A stretch of DNA of 64,000 bases from the NCBI RefSeq assembly GCF_033406955.1, contig NZ_CP137734.1, positions 1,116,001-1,180,000 on the forward strand, given 5' to 3'. The translations under genes were made by a program, and so were the position numbers. The notes under the pieces are model-generated. The model did no database searches and was not told where the DNA came from. It saw only the letters and a list, made by a program, of their open reading frames with translations. This DNA is from Streptomyces violaceoruber (GTDB lineage Bacteria > Actinomycetota > Actinomycetes > Streptomycetales > Streptomycetaceae). Of this stretch, positions 8,799 to 17,980 are shown one piece after another (the stretch's first letter is position 1; every line of letters starts with the position of its first letter).

Positions 8799-10889
8799 TC
8801 AGCGGCGACGTCCTGCAGGGACGGCAGCATTGGGCCTGCGTCTGTTGAAGACCCAGAGTCCCTGGGAGTGTGTGGCGCCCAGCACCCGGCCGTCGTCCAG
8901 GAGCCAGGGGTTGGCCTTCTGGAAGGGTGCGAAATTGTCGTTGGAGACGATCACTCCGCCGATCTCGTCCGCGATGCTGATCACCAGGGCGTCGCCACGG
9001 CCTTCCGTGCCCGCCGGGGGCTGCACCACGGTGCCGGCGGCGATCGCCTCCTCCACCAGCGGTCGTTCCTCCGGCACGACATCGTGCCGGAGGGTGGCAT
9101 CGACGACGACATGGATGTCCCGTTCGGAGTTCTTGAACCGAAGCGACTTGATGGCGGCCTGCAGGGCCTGGAAGCTCGGTCGCCCGCCTGCGGAACGAGG
9201 CGGGCGGCCGTTCCACGCGAGATTCGAGCCGTCCACGACCAGGGCCGCAGCAGGTTTCCTGCCGGCCGTGACGGACTTGGGCAGCGAAGCAGGCGTCGGC
9301 CTGCTTGCCACTGCACTGCCGGCCCGCCCCTCGGCCCCGTGTGCCACCACCGGCTGTGGATGCGTCGGCCTGGGCGCCTCCCGCCCGGTCGTGCGCAGCG
9401 AGAAGAGCTTCTGCAACTCGTTCTTGATCTCCGGCGAGACGGCACTGTCACCGAAGACCCTCACCTCTCCGTCGAGGACGGGGTGCCCCGTCTTCTGGAG
9501 CGTGGCCTTCACCGTCAGCAGACCCTCCTTGCTGTAGGTGTACTCCAGGTCGAACGCGCCGTCCTCGGCCGCCCGCGAGTGCTGCGGCGGGTAGGTGAGG
9601 ACGAGTTCGGTAAGTTTGACGTTGTCTGGGTGGTCGACGGGGCGGTCGGGGTCGCCTTCCCACACCTCGACGGTCAGTTTGGACACGCCGTCCCTGGACG
9701 GCTGGTAGGACTTCTTCCGCTGCTGCGGGAGGCGCTGGTTGCGATCGATCAGCGAGCTGAACTCTCGCTTTCCGTGCTGGTCCTTGGTGATGGTGCCCAG
9801 AGCGTGTGTGTTGACGACGCGGATGATGCTCTTCAGCTCTCCGTCCATGGCGGCCGCGCAGATCGCGGCGCCCTCGGCGACCGCCGTCATCGGGTGGCAG
9901 AGGTCCGCGCCGACGAGTTCGCAGTCCAACGCTTCCGCCACAGCGTCGCGCACGGCGGGGATCTGGCTGCTTCCGCCGATCATCAGCACGGCCTTGAGCT
10001 CGCTCGGATCGATACGCGCCTGGTCGAGGCACTCCTCGACCGGGTCCAGAGCCCGGCTGATGAGGTCCTGAATCGCGGCGGAGAACTCGTCTTGGCCGAT
10101 CTCCACGGCGATGCCGTCCGGAGTCGTGATGCGCACGGACTCCTGGGTCGACAGGAGGATCTTGTTGCGCTCGATGTCGAGGGCGAACTGCCGCTGTTCG
10201 GACTCCGACCAGGTCCTGCGCGCGGGTGCCCGGTCGAGCACCATGCGGCGCAGTCGCGCGTCGATCTCCAGGCCGCCGAGCATGTTGACGCCACGGCTGG
10301 CCTTCTCGTCGAAGAATCCGTCGTCGTGCAACAGCAGGGTGGCGTCCATGGTTCCGCCGCCCCAGTCGAAGACGAGGAACTCTCCGTCCTCCTCCATGGT
10401 GTGCGCGTAGGCGATGGCGGCGGCCGTGGGCTCGTTGAGCAGTGTCTTGACGGCGATGCCCGCCGCCCGCGCCGCCTCGCGAGTACGGAAGCGAGCCGCT
10501 CCCGTGGCGTTCGCCGGCACGGTGATCACGGCCTCACCGATCTCCGTCGCGGCTTCTTCCTCGGCGGCGGTGGCCATCGAACGGAACACGCCGGCGGCAG
10601 CCGTAGTGGCGGCGAATCGCCGACCGCCGACCGTCACGAGTGGTTCGTCGCGCAGCAGCCGCTTGCACGCCTCGACGGCCTCCTCTGACCGCAGTTTGGC
10701 TTCCCAGCCGAACAAGGCCCCTGTGCGGAGGGAACTGGTGCCCACCACCGACGGGTAGAGCTTCTCGAAGCCGGGTCGCTCCCAGTCCGCATCAAGTCCC
10801 TGGCCACCGAGTTCAAGGATTTCGACGTACTCGCCGTTCCACTGGGCGGCAACCGAGTTGGTGGTGCCGAAGTCGATGCCGGTCGTCAC
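8799..10889 (-). CDS. Hsp70-like ATPase fused to a C-terminal Zc3h12a/NYN-type ribonuclease domain
   Basis: The 696-residue protein has two parts. Residues 1-350 are a Hsp70/actin-fold ATPase: phosphate-1 loop IDFGTTNSVA (5-14), LLNEPTAAAIAY (150-161), phosphate-2 FDWGGGTMDA (174-183) and the adenosine loop MIGGSSQIPAV (303-313). A beta-rich segment follows (about 370-480), shorter than a full DnaK substrate domain. After a Pro-rich linker, residues 547-682 match the Zc3h12a-like NYN/PIN ribonuclease fold: VVDGSN (551-556), VVVDAT (595-599), a GD pair (632-633) and GGVIVSNDNF (644-653). The Asp residues 553, 633 and 651 fit the metal-binding triad. It overlaps the zinc-ribbon gene upstream by four bases (ATGA) and is the last gene of a three-gene operon. 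A chaperone-gated RNase is inferred. Confidence 0.85.
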   Translation of the reverse strand: MTTGIDFGTTNSVAAQWNGEYVEILELGGQGLDADWERPGFEKLYPSVVGTSSLRTGALFGWEAKLRSEEAVEACKRLLRDEPLVTVGGRRFAATTAAAGVFRSMATAAEEEAATEIGEAVITVPANATGAARFRTREAARAAGIAVKTLLNEPTAAAIAYAHTMEEDGEFLVFDWGGGTMDATLLLHDDGFFDEKASRGVNMLGGLEIDARLRRMVLDRAPARRTWSESEQRQFALDIERNKILLSTQESVRITTPDGIAVEIGQDEFSAAIQDLISRALDPVEECLDQARIDPSELKAVLMIGGSSQIPAVRDAVAEALDCELVGADLCHPMTAVAEGAAICAAAMDGELKSIIRVVNTHALGTITKDQHGKREFSSLIDRNQRLPQQRKKSYQPSRDGVSKLTVEVWEGDPDRPVDHPDNVKLTELVLTYPPQHSRAAEDGAFDLEYTYSKEGLLTVKATLQKTGHPVLDGEVRVFGDSAVSPEIKNELQKLFSLRTTGREAPRPTHPQPVVAHGAEGRAGSAVASRPTPASLPKSVTAGRKPAAALVVDGSNLAWNGRPPRSAGGRPSFQALQAAIKSLRFKNSERDIHVVVDATLRHDVVPEERPLVEEAIAAGTVVQPPAGTEGRGDALVISIADEIGGVIVSNDNFAPFQKANPWLLDDGRVLGATHSQGLWVFNRRRPNAAVPAGRRR

Positions 10890-11608
10890 TCTTCTTCCCC
10901 CACAAAGCTGTCACCCGCGGGAACCCTCCGCAGGTGCCCGGACAGCAGAACCTTGCCGGTCAATTCGTCCACGTAGGCCGGACGCAGGACTTCGAAGCGA
11001 TCCCCCTCACCCTCCGTGACGACGAACTGCCCCTCCTCCTCCGGCTCGGTCACCCTGCGAAGACGCAATTGTCGCAAATGGTCTTCCAGGGAGCCGTTGA
11101 CGAGCTCACCGCCATGGTCCGGCTGGGCCCACAGCAGTGCGTCGATCTCCGCGAGCCGCCCGGCGAACTGGGTACGCGTCCGGAACTCGTCCAAGACCGC
11201 TTTGCGCACAGCCACGTTGAGCCCGGTGGCCGGGACGGCGTCACCGACGGTCGCGGCCGCCAGAGCAGCGGGGATCCGTTCGACCACTCCCTGGATGAGC
11301 GTCTTGGCGTCGACGGGCTCCAGCACTGCGGGCGCTGTCCGGTCGTTCACGTCGGTGGACCGCTCGGCGTCGGTCGGCTCCGGCTCCACGGGCTTTTCCT
11401 GGACATCCACCGCAGCGGACTGCTCGGACAACTGTTGCCGCTTCGCCCTGCGGCGCATTAGTCCGCTGGGTTTGTGCGGCGCATCCGTGTGGTTGCTGCC
11501 CGGCTGTATCTGCCCACAGTGCGGGCAGGGGCGATGAGCACGCTCGTTCTTGGGGAGCTTGACTCTCTTCTCACCACGGCGTTCCGTGGTCTTCCTGTTC
11601 CCGGCCAT
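10886..11608 (-). CDS. Zinc-ribbon protein with a GrpE-like tail, partner of the Hsp70-NYN protein
   Basis: The protein has 240 residues. The N-terminus is basic and carries a CPHCGQ motif with two nearby His residues, a probable zinc site. A Pro/Glu-rich linker follows, then a helical region around IPAALAAATVGDAVPATGLN. The C-terminus (FEVLRPAYVDELTGKVLLSGHLRRVP) is a beta-hairpin-like segment loosely reminiscent of the end of GrpE nucleotide exchange factors; this similarity is weak. It is the middle gene of the operon, starting 49 bases after the TPR-like gene and overlapping the Hsp70-NYN gene by four bases, which suggests a stoichiometric partner. No named family is recognised. Confidence 0.65.
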   Translation of the reverse strand: MAGNRKTTERRGEKRVKLPKNERAHRPCPHCGQIQPGSNHTDAPHKPSGLMRRRAKRQQLSEQSAAVDVQEKPVEPEPTDAERSTDVNDRTAPAVLEPVDAKTLIQGVVERIPAALAAATVGDAVPATGLNVAVRKAVLDEFRTRTQFAGRLAEIDALLWAQPDHGGELVNGSLEDHLRQLRLRRVTEPEEEGQFVVTEGEGDRFEVLRPAYVDELTGKVLLSGHLRRVPAGDSFVGEEE

Positions 11609-11657
11609 GGACTGGTTGCGCCTCGCTCACCGTCGTGCGTTCTGTCGGAAAGGGCCG

Positions 11658-13355
11658 TCAACGGGTGGGACCGTGACGGTCGAGGTGGGGTGCGGTGCTG
11701 CGGAAGTCGTCGAGCAGTTCGACGGCCGCGAGCGCCCGGATGGACTCGAGGTCCGCGCCACTGGTGAGGGTGGTGCGGCGTGGCATCGGCTTCAGCGGCG
11801 GCACGAGTCGCCTGGGCACCGCGTTGGGCAACTCGTAGCGGGCGCGGTCGAGAGGCACCTGGAAGAAGACGTCGTATCCGGCCTCGTGCCGCTCGGCATC
11901 GTGGATGCGGCCCTCCGCCCGGTTGAGTCGGGCCTGCGCCGTCTGGTCGCCCTCGTGCTCGTACTGACGGAAGAGGTCTCGGCAGTGCCGTTCCCAGCCT
12001 TGCGCTCCATGGTCGAGACCGAGTTCGATGAAGGGGTTCGCCATCTCCCCCCGCTTGTTCTTCGTGGTGCCCCTCCAGGTGCGCACGTGCGCGAGGTTGC
12101 GTTCGGCGACGGGATCGCCGTTCACCGCTGCCTTCTGCGCGTAGGTCTCCGCGAGGGCCAGCTGTTCCCTCGCGACCCTGTCGTTCTCGACATCGGTCGA
12201 GGTGACGGCGGCGAGGTACGCGGCTACGGTGTACGCCTCGTCCATGAGGCCGGTGGGCAGTGACGGGCCGTTCGTCCGTTCCCTCACGAAGGAGTCGGCC
12301 TGGCGGCCGGCCTCTTCCAGATCGCCGGACATCAGCAGGTCGTACGCCCGGTTGAGCGCGACCAGCGCATAGAAGTCGCTGCGTCGCGGGTCGACGGGCG
12401 CGGTCGGCCGCCACAGTGCGGCCATCAGCTTCCACAGTCCTTCGTCGCGGACGGTGTCGCCGTCCCACTGCCCGACGAACGCACCGGACCTGAGGTCGCG
12501 CAACTCGATCTGCTGGGCGCGTGGCAGCGCCGCGTCCAGGGCGTCCAGGGACGGCAGCTGAAGATCCCTGACCACGTCGTACAACAGGTCCCAGACGTCC
12601 TCGGGTTCCTGCCGCACGATGGTCTCGTCCGCCAGGAACGCCCGTCGGCGCAGCATGCCGTGCCATCCGAGCCGCTCGGCCTCGTGCGGGTCGACCGACT
12701 TGGGGGCCAGGCGTGCGCGCAGATAGAGCGCTTCGTTACCGTCACGCGCCTGCCAGGGTTCGTCCTCGGCCATCAGACCACCGTGGTCCACGAGATCGTC
12801 GAGGACCGACAGCGGCGCCCAGGGAAGGACTTGGGCCAGGACCGCATTCGGTACGGGGATCGCGCCCCGGGTGGCGGCGGTGGCGAACAGGGAGAACGCG
12901 GGCCCGCCCGACACCGCACGGGACCTGGTGCCGACCAACTCGAGGCCGGGCGCGGTCGAGCACAGGATCCGGCACCGCTCCGATCCGGGCGCGTTGAGCC
13001 AGCGCACCTCGGCGGCCCACAGAACACGCAGGTGCCCGAGGACGTCTTCCGGCTTCAGAGCCGTGAGTCCCGCACGGACCGCAGGAAGCAGCGCCTCACG
13101 GTCGGGCGTCCCGGCGACAGCCCGGGTCAACGTGTCGCGTTGATCGTCCGTCAGTGCGGGCACCTCGACGATGTCACGCAGCATCGCCAGCACGGCCTCG
13201 ACGGCCTCACCGCCGTTGACACCGAGCCAACGCCACTTCCGTTGCGCGAAGCCGTTCGCTCCGGCGGGCTCGCGGCCGCGGCGCTCCCGCGCTCTCGCCA
13301 GGCGCTCCTTCTCGGCGGCTATCGCCGCTCGGCGGGCGGCGACCGGGTCCGTCAT
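11658..13355 (-). CDS. Large helical (TPR-like) protein, first gene of the Hsp70-NYN operon
   Basis: The 565-residue protein is soluble and mostly helical. It starts with a charged helix (AAIAAEKERLARARERRGRE) and has a tandem-helix centre around residues 340-480, with stretches such as ALVALNRAYDLLMSGDLEEAGRQADSF and QLALAETYAQKAAVNGDPVA that look like TPR-type repeats. The C-terminus has basic/Pro-rich patches. TPR or DnaJ-like co-chaperone or sensor roles would suit the Hsp70 partner downstream, but no family is recognised. The ATG at 13355 is used here; a GTG at 13385 with an AGGTGA-type site would add ten residues, so the start is uncertain. Confidence 0.65.
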   Translation of the reverse strand: MTDPVAARRAAIAAEKERLARARERRGREPAGANGFAQRKWRWLGVNGGEAVEAVLAMLRDIVEVPALTDDQRDTLTRAVAGTPDREALLPAVRAGLTALKPEDVLGHLRVLWAAEVRWLNAPGSERCRILCSTAPGLELVGTRSRAVSGGPAFSLFATAATRGAIPVPNAVLAQVLPWAPLSVLDDLVDHGGLMAEDEPWQARDGNEALYLRARLAPKSVDPHEAERLGWHGMLRRRAFLADETIVRQEPEDVWDLLYDVVRDLQLPSLDALDAALPRAQQIELRDLRSGAFVGQWDGDTVRDEGLWKLMAALWRPTAPVDPRRSDFYALVALNRAYDLLMSGDLEEAGRQADSFVRERTNGPSLPTGLMDEAYTVAAYLAAVTSTDVENDRVAREQLALAETYAQKAAVNGDPVAERNLAHVRTWRGTTKNKRGEMANPFIELGLDHGAQGWERHCRDLFRQYEHEGDQTAQARLNRAEGRIHDAERHEAGYDVFFQVPLDRARYELPNAVPRRLVPPLKPMPRRTTLTSGADLESIRALAAVELLDDFRSTAPHLDRHGPTR

Positions 13356-13476
13356 GTCGTACACGCCGACAGAGTAGCCGCGCACAGAAACTTCACCTAC
13401 CCCTCCCCCGGAATCCATATCCGCAGGTGGCCTGCCCGCCAAGGCCGCGTGTCACCCAGGGCGGGCCCTGCCTGCC

Positions 13477-14103
13477 TTAGCCGACCCGCTTCCACTCCTG
13501 GCACCGGTTGGTCTTGAAGTACTCGCCCTTGTTGAGGGTCACCCGGCCGGTGCCCTCAAGGTTGTTGTTGGCGATGATCGAGCCGAACTCGCCGCTGGCG
13601 TCCTTAGCCCGCTCCCAGTAGCAGCCCCACTCGTCCTCGGGCCCAGCCGTCTTGTACGTGCCGGCCTTGATGTCCTCGCCGACGAGATACTCGCCGTCTC
13701 CCGAGAAGGTGGTCGCCGGCCCCGGCTCCTTCGTCTTCTTCGGCTTGGCGGTCACCGTCTCCGTCACGGTCTCGGTCACCGTGGGCGCGGGTTCGGCCTC
13801 GGCGGCCGGTGCCGTCTCCGTGACCGTGGTCGTCGGGCGAGGGCCGGCCTTCGTGTCTGCGGCTGCCTCGGCCTCGCTGCCCGTGTCACCGCTCGCGCCC
13901 ATGCCGACTCCGACGAGCAGGGAGACGAGGGCGACGGCGCCGTACTTCAGCCACGCCCGGTTGCGGGAGTTGGGCTGCACGACCGGGGTGTGCGGTGGCA
14001 TCGACGGGAAGTGTGGCCGTCCGCCGCCGTACGGTCCGATGGTCGGCTGAGTCGTGGGGCCGCTGTCGGGCCCGAGGCCCGGGTTGGGCTTGTGGTCATT
14101 CAT
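13477..14103 (-). CDS. Single-pass membrane protein with a conserved extracytoplasmic domain
   Basis: The protein has 208 residues in three parts. A Pro/Gly-rich cytoplasmic tail (1-50) is followed by one TM helix (about 53-70). A Thr/Val/Ala-rich linker with repeated TVTET units (about 90-120) comes next. A C-terminal domain (131-208) contains YLVGEDIKAGTYKTAG and WGCYWERAKDASG, with GRVTLNKGEYFKTNRCQEW at the end; the two Cys may form a disulphide outside the cell. Similar tails occur in many actinobacterial membrane proteins and lipoproteins of unknown role. It follows the Hsp70-NYN operon in the opposite direction of reading and has its own upstream region. Confidence 0.75.
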   Translation of the reverse strand: MNDHKPNPGLGPDSGPTTQPTIGPYGGGRPHFPSMPPHTPVVQPNSRNRAWLKYGAVALVSLLVGVGMGASGDTGSEAEAAADTKAGPRPTTTVTETAPAAEAEPAPTVTETVTETVTAKPKKTKEPGPATTFSGDGEYLVGEDIKAGTYKTAGPEDEWGCYWERAKDASGEFGSIIANNNLEGTGRVTLNKGEYFKTNRCQEWKRVG

Positions 14104-14217
14104 GTCTCGCTCCGTTTCCTCTGCGCACAGGCGGGTCGTCGTGCCGCACCGGCGCTCTGAGGTTCGTGCTGTCGGTTCCGCTCGCAGGCAGCGGCCGGGG
14201 TGAGGCGTCGATGCGGC

Positions 14218-15444
14218 TCAGAGACCGCGGATCTGGCGCCCCGCCTCAGTGGCCGGGTAGAGGATCGCGTCGGCGACGCGACCGCCGGAGTCCTTGACCC
14301 CGCCGCTGAAGTTGAGGCGGCCGGAGGTCCCGGTCTTGGCGGCGACGCCGTCCCAGTACTTCGCCTCGCGCTCCCAGCGGATGCCGTCGAGGAGCCGGAG
14401 CAGGTCGTCCATGCGGAACACGGCCCCCGACTCGCTCCAGGGCATGGTGGGGTGCACGGCGATGCCGAGCCCCGCGAGGACTGCGGGCGCGGTGATGGCG
14501 CCGCGCTCCGCGAACTCGCGGGCGTGACGGACGATCAAGTCGCCGAGGATGGGTACGACTGCGGCCTCCACCTGCTCGGGGCGGGCGCCCGCCGGCAACT
14601 CGTCCTCGTGCACGGACTCGGCGGAACGTGCGAGCCCGCCCCGCCCGTAGAGGGTGGTGACGACGAGTGCACGCAACGCGGAGAGGGTGACGACCTCACG
14701 GTCACCGGTGGACAGCTGCCGCTTGCTGACGTTCACGAGCCGGGCGAACGGCACCCGCTGACCCGCGACGTCGATCCGTACGGAGTCGGCGACCAGATGG
14801 GCGAGGCGGGTACCGAAGTCCCGCTGGTCCATGGACATGGCGAGGTTCTTCGCCACGGCGACACCCTGCACGTTGCGGTCGTAGAAGATCTGCCGCGCGT
14901 CCGCCGGGGCCAGGTCGACGTACAGCTCGAAGGGGATGCGCACGCGCGAGAGCTGCGGATACGTCAGTCCGTACGCCTCCGGGTCGTCGTAGAGGTCGTG
15001 CCAGGCCGTGGTCTGGGTCTCGCCGTCGATGGCGACGACCATCGTGCCCGGGGCGACGGTCAAGGTACGCAGACCGGTACCGAAAACGAGTTCCTCGCTG
15101 AGCGCGGCGAGCGGTCCAGCGTGCCACAGGGTGATCGGCGGCGTCGACCAGGCGGCTCCGAGCTCGCCCTTGATACCGGCGGCGATGTACTCGGCGTACG
15201 GACGGACGTTCTTGCCCTTCTGCGAGGACTTCAGCGTGCGCTGCACGGTGGCGCGCAGCTCGGCGTGCCGACGCACCAGGCCCGACGCCGCCTTTAGCTT
15301 GCGCGGATCCTCCTCGGCGCGGGGCGAGGGCACCAGCTGGACGAGTGCGGGCACCGCCATCGTCCCCACGACGGCGTCGTCGCGGAACGGCATGACGGTG
15401 AGCTGGGTGCCCTCGACGACGGCGGTCGGCATGGTCAGGCGCAT
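14218..15444 (-). CDS. DndB-like (DGQHR-family) protein with a degenerate motif
   Basis: The 408-residue protein resembles the DndB/DGQHR family: a basic N-terminal half, then the strand VVAIDGETQTTAWHDL (136-151), where DndB has the DGQHR core, then the typical ADARQIFYDRNVQGVAVAKNLAMSMDQRD segment (182-210). Here the core reads DGETQ instead of DGQHR. DndB proteins are transcriptional repressors, or act with DNA phosphorothioation; here no dnd genes are seen. The start ATG 15444 has GGGGGAG six bases upstream. It is divergent from an HTH-N6-methylase gene, and the two share a 197-base gap, which suggests that it regulates or works with that methylase. Confidence 0.8.
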   Translation of the reverse strand: MRLTMPTAVVEGTQLTVMPFRDDAVVGTMAVPALVQLVPSPRAEEDPRKLKAASGLVRRHAELRATVQRTLKSSQKGKNVRPYAEYIAAGIKGELGAAWSTPPITLWHAGPLAALSEELVFGTGLRTLTVAPGTMVVAIDGETQTTAWHDLYDDPEAYGLTYPQLSRVRIPFELYVDLAPADARQIFYDRNVQGVAVAKNLAMSMDQRDFGTRLAHLVADSVRIDVAGQRVPFARLVNVSKRQLSTGDREVVTLSALRALVVTTLYGRGGLARSAESVHEDELPAGARPEQVEAAVVPILGDLIVRHAREFAERGAITAPAVLAGLGIAVHPTMPWSESGAVFRMDDLLRLLDGIRWEREAKYWDGVAAKTGTSGRLNFSGGVKDSGGRVADAILYPATEAGRQIRGL

Positions 15445-15641
15445 GGGTCTCCCCCTGAGGCGATGCCTGCACGGCATCTGGAGCGGTCGAGCGGTCTGGT
15501 AGGCGCGGCGGTATCGACACCGTCCGCGCCGGAAGCATGACCAGATAAGCAGTACAGCGAAAGCGATGTCAATCACACATGCGGGCTTGACGCGTGCTGT
15601 AGGTTGTTGACTGTCAGCTACCGAGAGGTCCAGGAACCGCC

Positions 15642-17819
15642 ATGCCCCAGCAGCCCACCGCGCAGGTGACGGCAGCCGAGATTTCCCGCATCGCCGGAGT
15701 CACGCGCGCCACCGTCAGCAACTGGCGCCGCCGGCACGACGACTTCCCCGAGCCCTCCGGAGGTACGGAGAGCAGCCCGCTGTACGACCTGGAGGCGGTG
15801 CGCGCGTGGCTGGCCGCGCGCGGCCACGCCTCCGCCGCGAGTCCGGCGGAGGAACTCCGGACGATGCTCCGCCTGCACGGACGTACCGGCAGCGGCGCCA
15901 CGGGCGACTCCGCCGAGCTACTGCTCCTCGTTCTCGCAGCAGCCCGCCGCTCCCCCGCCGAGCTGGCGGCGACCGCCGGCCTGTCCGACGCGGACCTCGC
16001 TTCCGAGGCCGAGCGCGACAGAGCGGCCGTCGCCGAGGCCGTCCCGGGATCGGGTGACGGGGCCGTCCGCTTCACGGCCAAGGACGCCCCGGTTCTCCGC
16101 GCGCTGTACGCGTGTGTACGCGAGTCAGGCGGCCAGGCCACACTGGGCGTCCTCGCGGAGTGGGAGTTGGAGGACAGTGCGGCGAGTGGCGCCTACCGAA
16201 CGCCCGGGCCGCTCGCGGACCTCATCGCCCAACTGCTCCCCGGGACTCCGTCCAGCGTCCTCGACCCGACCTGCGGCAGCGGTTCCCTCCTCGCGGCGGC
16301 CTCCCGGCACGGCGCTCGCGCGTTGTACGGCCAGGACGTGTTGCCCGTTCAGGCCCGCCGCAGCGCCGTCAGCCTAGTGCTGACCGCACCGGATGCCACG
16401 GTCACCGTCCGAGCCGGGGACAGCCTCCGCGCGGACGCCTTCCCGGACCTGCTCGCCGACGCCGTACTGTCCAACCCGCCCTACGGCATCCGGGACTGGG
16501 GACACGACGAACTGGCCTACGACCCGCGCTGGGCGTACGGCGTCCCGGCCCGCGCGGAGTCGGAACTGGCCTGGGTACAGCACGCGCTCGCCCACCTGGT
16601 GCCGGGCGGCTACGCGGTCCTGCTGCTGCCCCCGGCCACGGCCGGGCGAGCGTCAGGGCGGCGCGTACGCGCGGAACTCGTACGCAGCGGAGCCCTGCGC
16701 GCGGTGATCGCGTTGCCGGTCGGCGCGTCGGTGCCGCTGCACGTGGGCCTTCAGGTGTGGGTGTTGCGGCGCCCCGAGCCGGGGGGCGCGGCGCGCAAGT
16801 CCGTGCTGTTCGTGGACACGGCGGCGGAGACGCCGACGACGGCGACCGGGCGCGGTGCGGCGACAGCGCTGTCGCGGACGCGGGGTACCGGCCGGTCGAC
16901 GTCCGTGGACTGGGCGGCGGTAACAGCGCGGGCGCTGGAGGCGTGGGAGGCGTTCACGGCGGACCCGGACGCCTTCGAGGGCGAGCCGGGTGTCGCTCAC
17001 GCGGTCGGCGTGGTGGACCTGTTGGACGACGTGGTGGACCTGACCCCCGCGCGGCTGGTGCGGGCGTCACGGGCGGAGGTCGATCCGGCGAAGCTGTCGA
17101 CCGAGGTGGATGCCACGCGCCAGGACCTGGTGAAGGCCGCGAAGGCCCTCGCGCGGACCGCCGGTCGCGAAGGGTGGAGCGCCGCGGGCGCCGACGCCCG
17201 GGAGTGGCGGACGGCGACGGCCTCTGACCTCTCGCGGGGTGGAGCACTCACTCTGCTTCGCCCGGTACCGGACAGCGCACGCACACGGGCACACGCCGTA
17301 AGCGGTGAGAGCGGGCCCCAGGGGGCGCGGGCGGTACTCACCGGCTCGGACATCGCGACCGGGTCGGGGCCCACGGGAGAGCCGACGGAGCTGTACGACG
17401 ACACGTCGCCCGTGATCGCCGTGGGGGACGTCCTCGTGCGGGCGGTCGCGAGCGCGGACGGCGCCATGGCCCGAGTCGCGGGCGAGGGAGACGCCGGCGC
17501 TCTGCCCGGCCCGCACGTCCACCTCTTTCGCCCCGACCCGGCACGCTTGGACGCCTGGTTCCTCGCCGGGTTCCTGGGGGCGGAGGAGAACATCGCGGGC
17601 GCGTCGACGGGCAGCACGACCCTTACCGTCAACCCGGGCCGACTGCGCGTGCCCCTGCTGCCACTGGAGGAGCAGCGGCGGTACGGGGAGGCGTTCCGGC
17701 ACGTGCACGGACTCCGTGCGGAGGCTCAGCGGGCGACGCGGCTGGCGGAGGAGACGGCACGATTGCTGGTAAGCGGACTCACGGGCGGACAGTTGCTGCC
17801 AACGCCGGGAGACGGCTGA
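15642..17819 (+). CDS. HTH-N6-adenine DNA methylase with a specificity-like C-terminal region
   Basis: The 725-residue protein combines three parts. An N-terminal HTH (AAEISRIAGVTRATVSNWRRR, about 10-30) is followed by a helical linker. Next comes an N6-adenine methylase core: motif I DPTCGSGS near 208-215 and motif IV NPPYG near 278-282. From about 530 there is a region ending in LEEQRRYGEAFRHVHGLRAEAQRATRLAEE (near 675-704), resembling the half-domain and coiled coil of type I specificity subunits. It could thus recognise and methylate DNA without a separate S subunit. It may act as a modification arm of a restriction or BREX-like system, or as an orphan methylase. It diverges from a DndB-like gene, and hsdM follows on the same strand. 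Confidence 0.88.
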   Translation: MPQQPTAQVTAAEISRIAGVTRATVSNWRRRHDDFPEPSGGTESSPLYDLEAVRAWLAARGHASAASPAEELRTMLRLHGRTGSGATGDSAELLLLVLAAARRSPAELAATAGLSDADLASEAERDRAAVAEAVPGSGDGAVRFTAKDAPVLRALYACVRESGGQATLGVLAEWELEDSAASGAYRTPGPLADLIAQLLPGTPSSVLDPTCGSGSLLAAASRHGARALYGQDVLPVQARRSAVSLVLTAPDATVTVRAGDSLRADAFPDLLADAVLSNPPYGIRDWGHDELAYDPRWAYGVPARAESELAWVQHALAHLVPGGYAVLLLPPATAGRASGRRVRAELVRSGALRAVIALPVGASVPLHVGLQVWVLRRPEPGGAARKSVLFVDTAAETPTTATGRGAATALSRTRGTGRSTSVDWAAVTARALEAWEAFTADPDAFEGEPGVAHAVGVVDLLDDVVDLTPARLVRASRAEVDPAKLSTEVDATRQDLVKAAKALARTAGREGWSAAGADAREWRTATASDLSRGGALTLLRPVPDSARTRAHAVSGESGPQGARAVLTGSDIATGSGPTGEPTELYDDTSPVIAVGDVLVRAVASADGAMARVAGEGDAGALPGPHVHLFRPDPARLDAWFLAGFLGAEENIAGASTGSTTLTVNPGRLRVPLLPLEEQRRYGEAFRHVHGLRAEAQRATRLAEETARLLVSGLTGGQLLPTPGDG

Positions 17820-17980
17820 GTCAGGCGGCCGGAGGTACGCGGCCTGGTGGCGATTCGTCCCATTCGGCACGCAGGCCTTCACACATAGACCACAATTGGC
17901 AGACCGCTCCAGCGACCGCTCAACGCGGCTCGGCTCGGGCGGTGGGGTTGGGAAATTTCGGAAGGAATCCGGGGATCCAG

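Noticed and set aside
15445..15641. Promoter hexamers in the DndB-like/methylase divergent region (TTGACG and TTGACT)
   Set aside because: Neither hexamer has a fitting -10 at 16-19 bases, so no promoter is claimed; the region probably still holds divergent promoters.
17820..17980. Promoter for hsdMSR
   Set aside because: Only loose AT-rich matches (around CACAATTGG) are seen, without clear -35 spacing.
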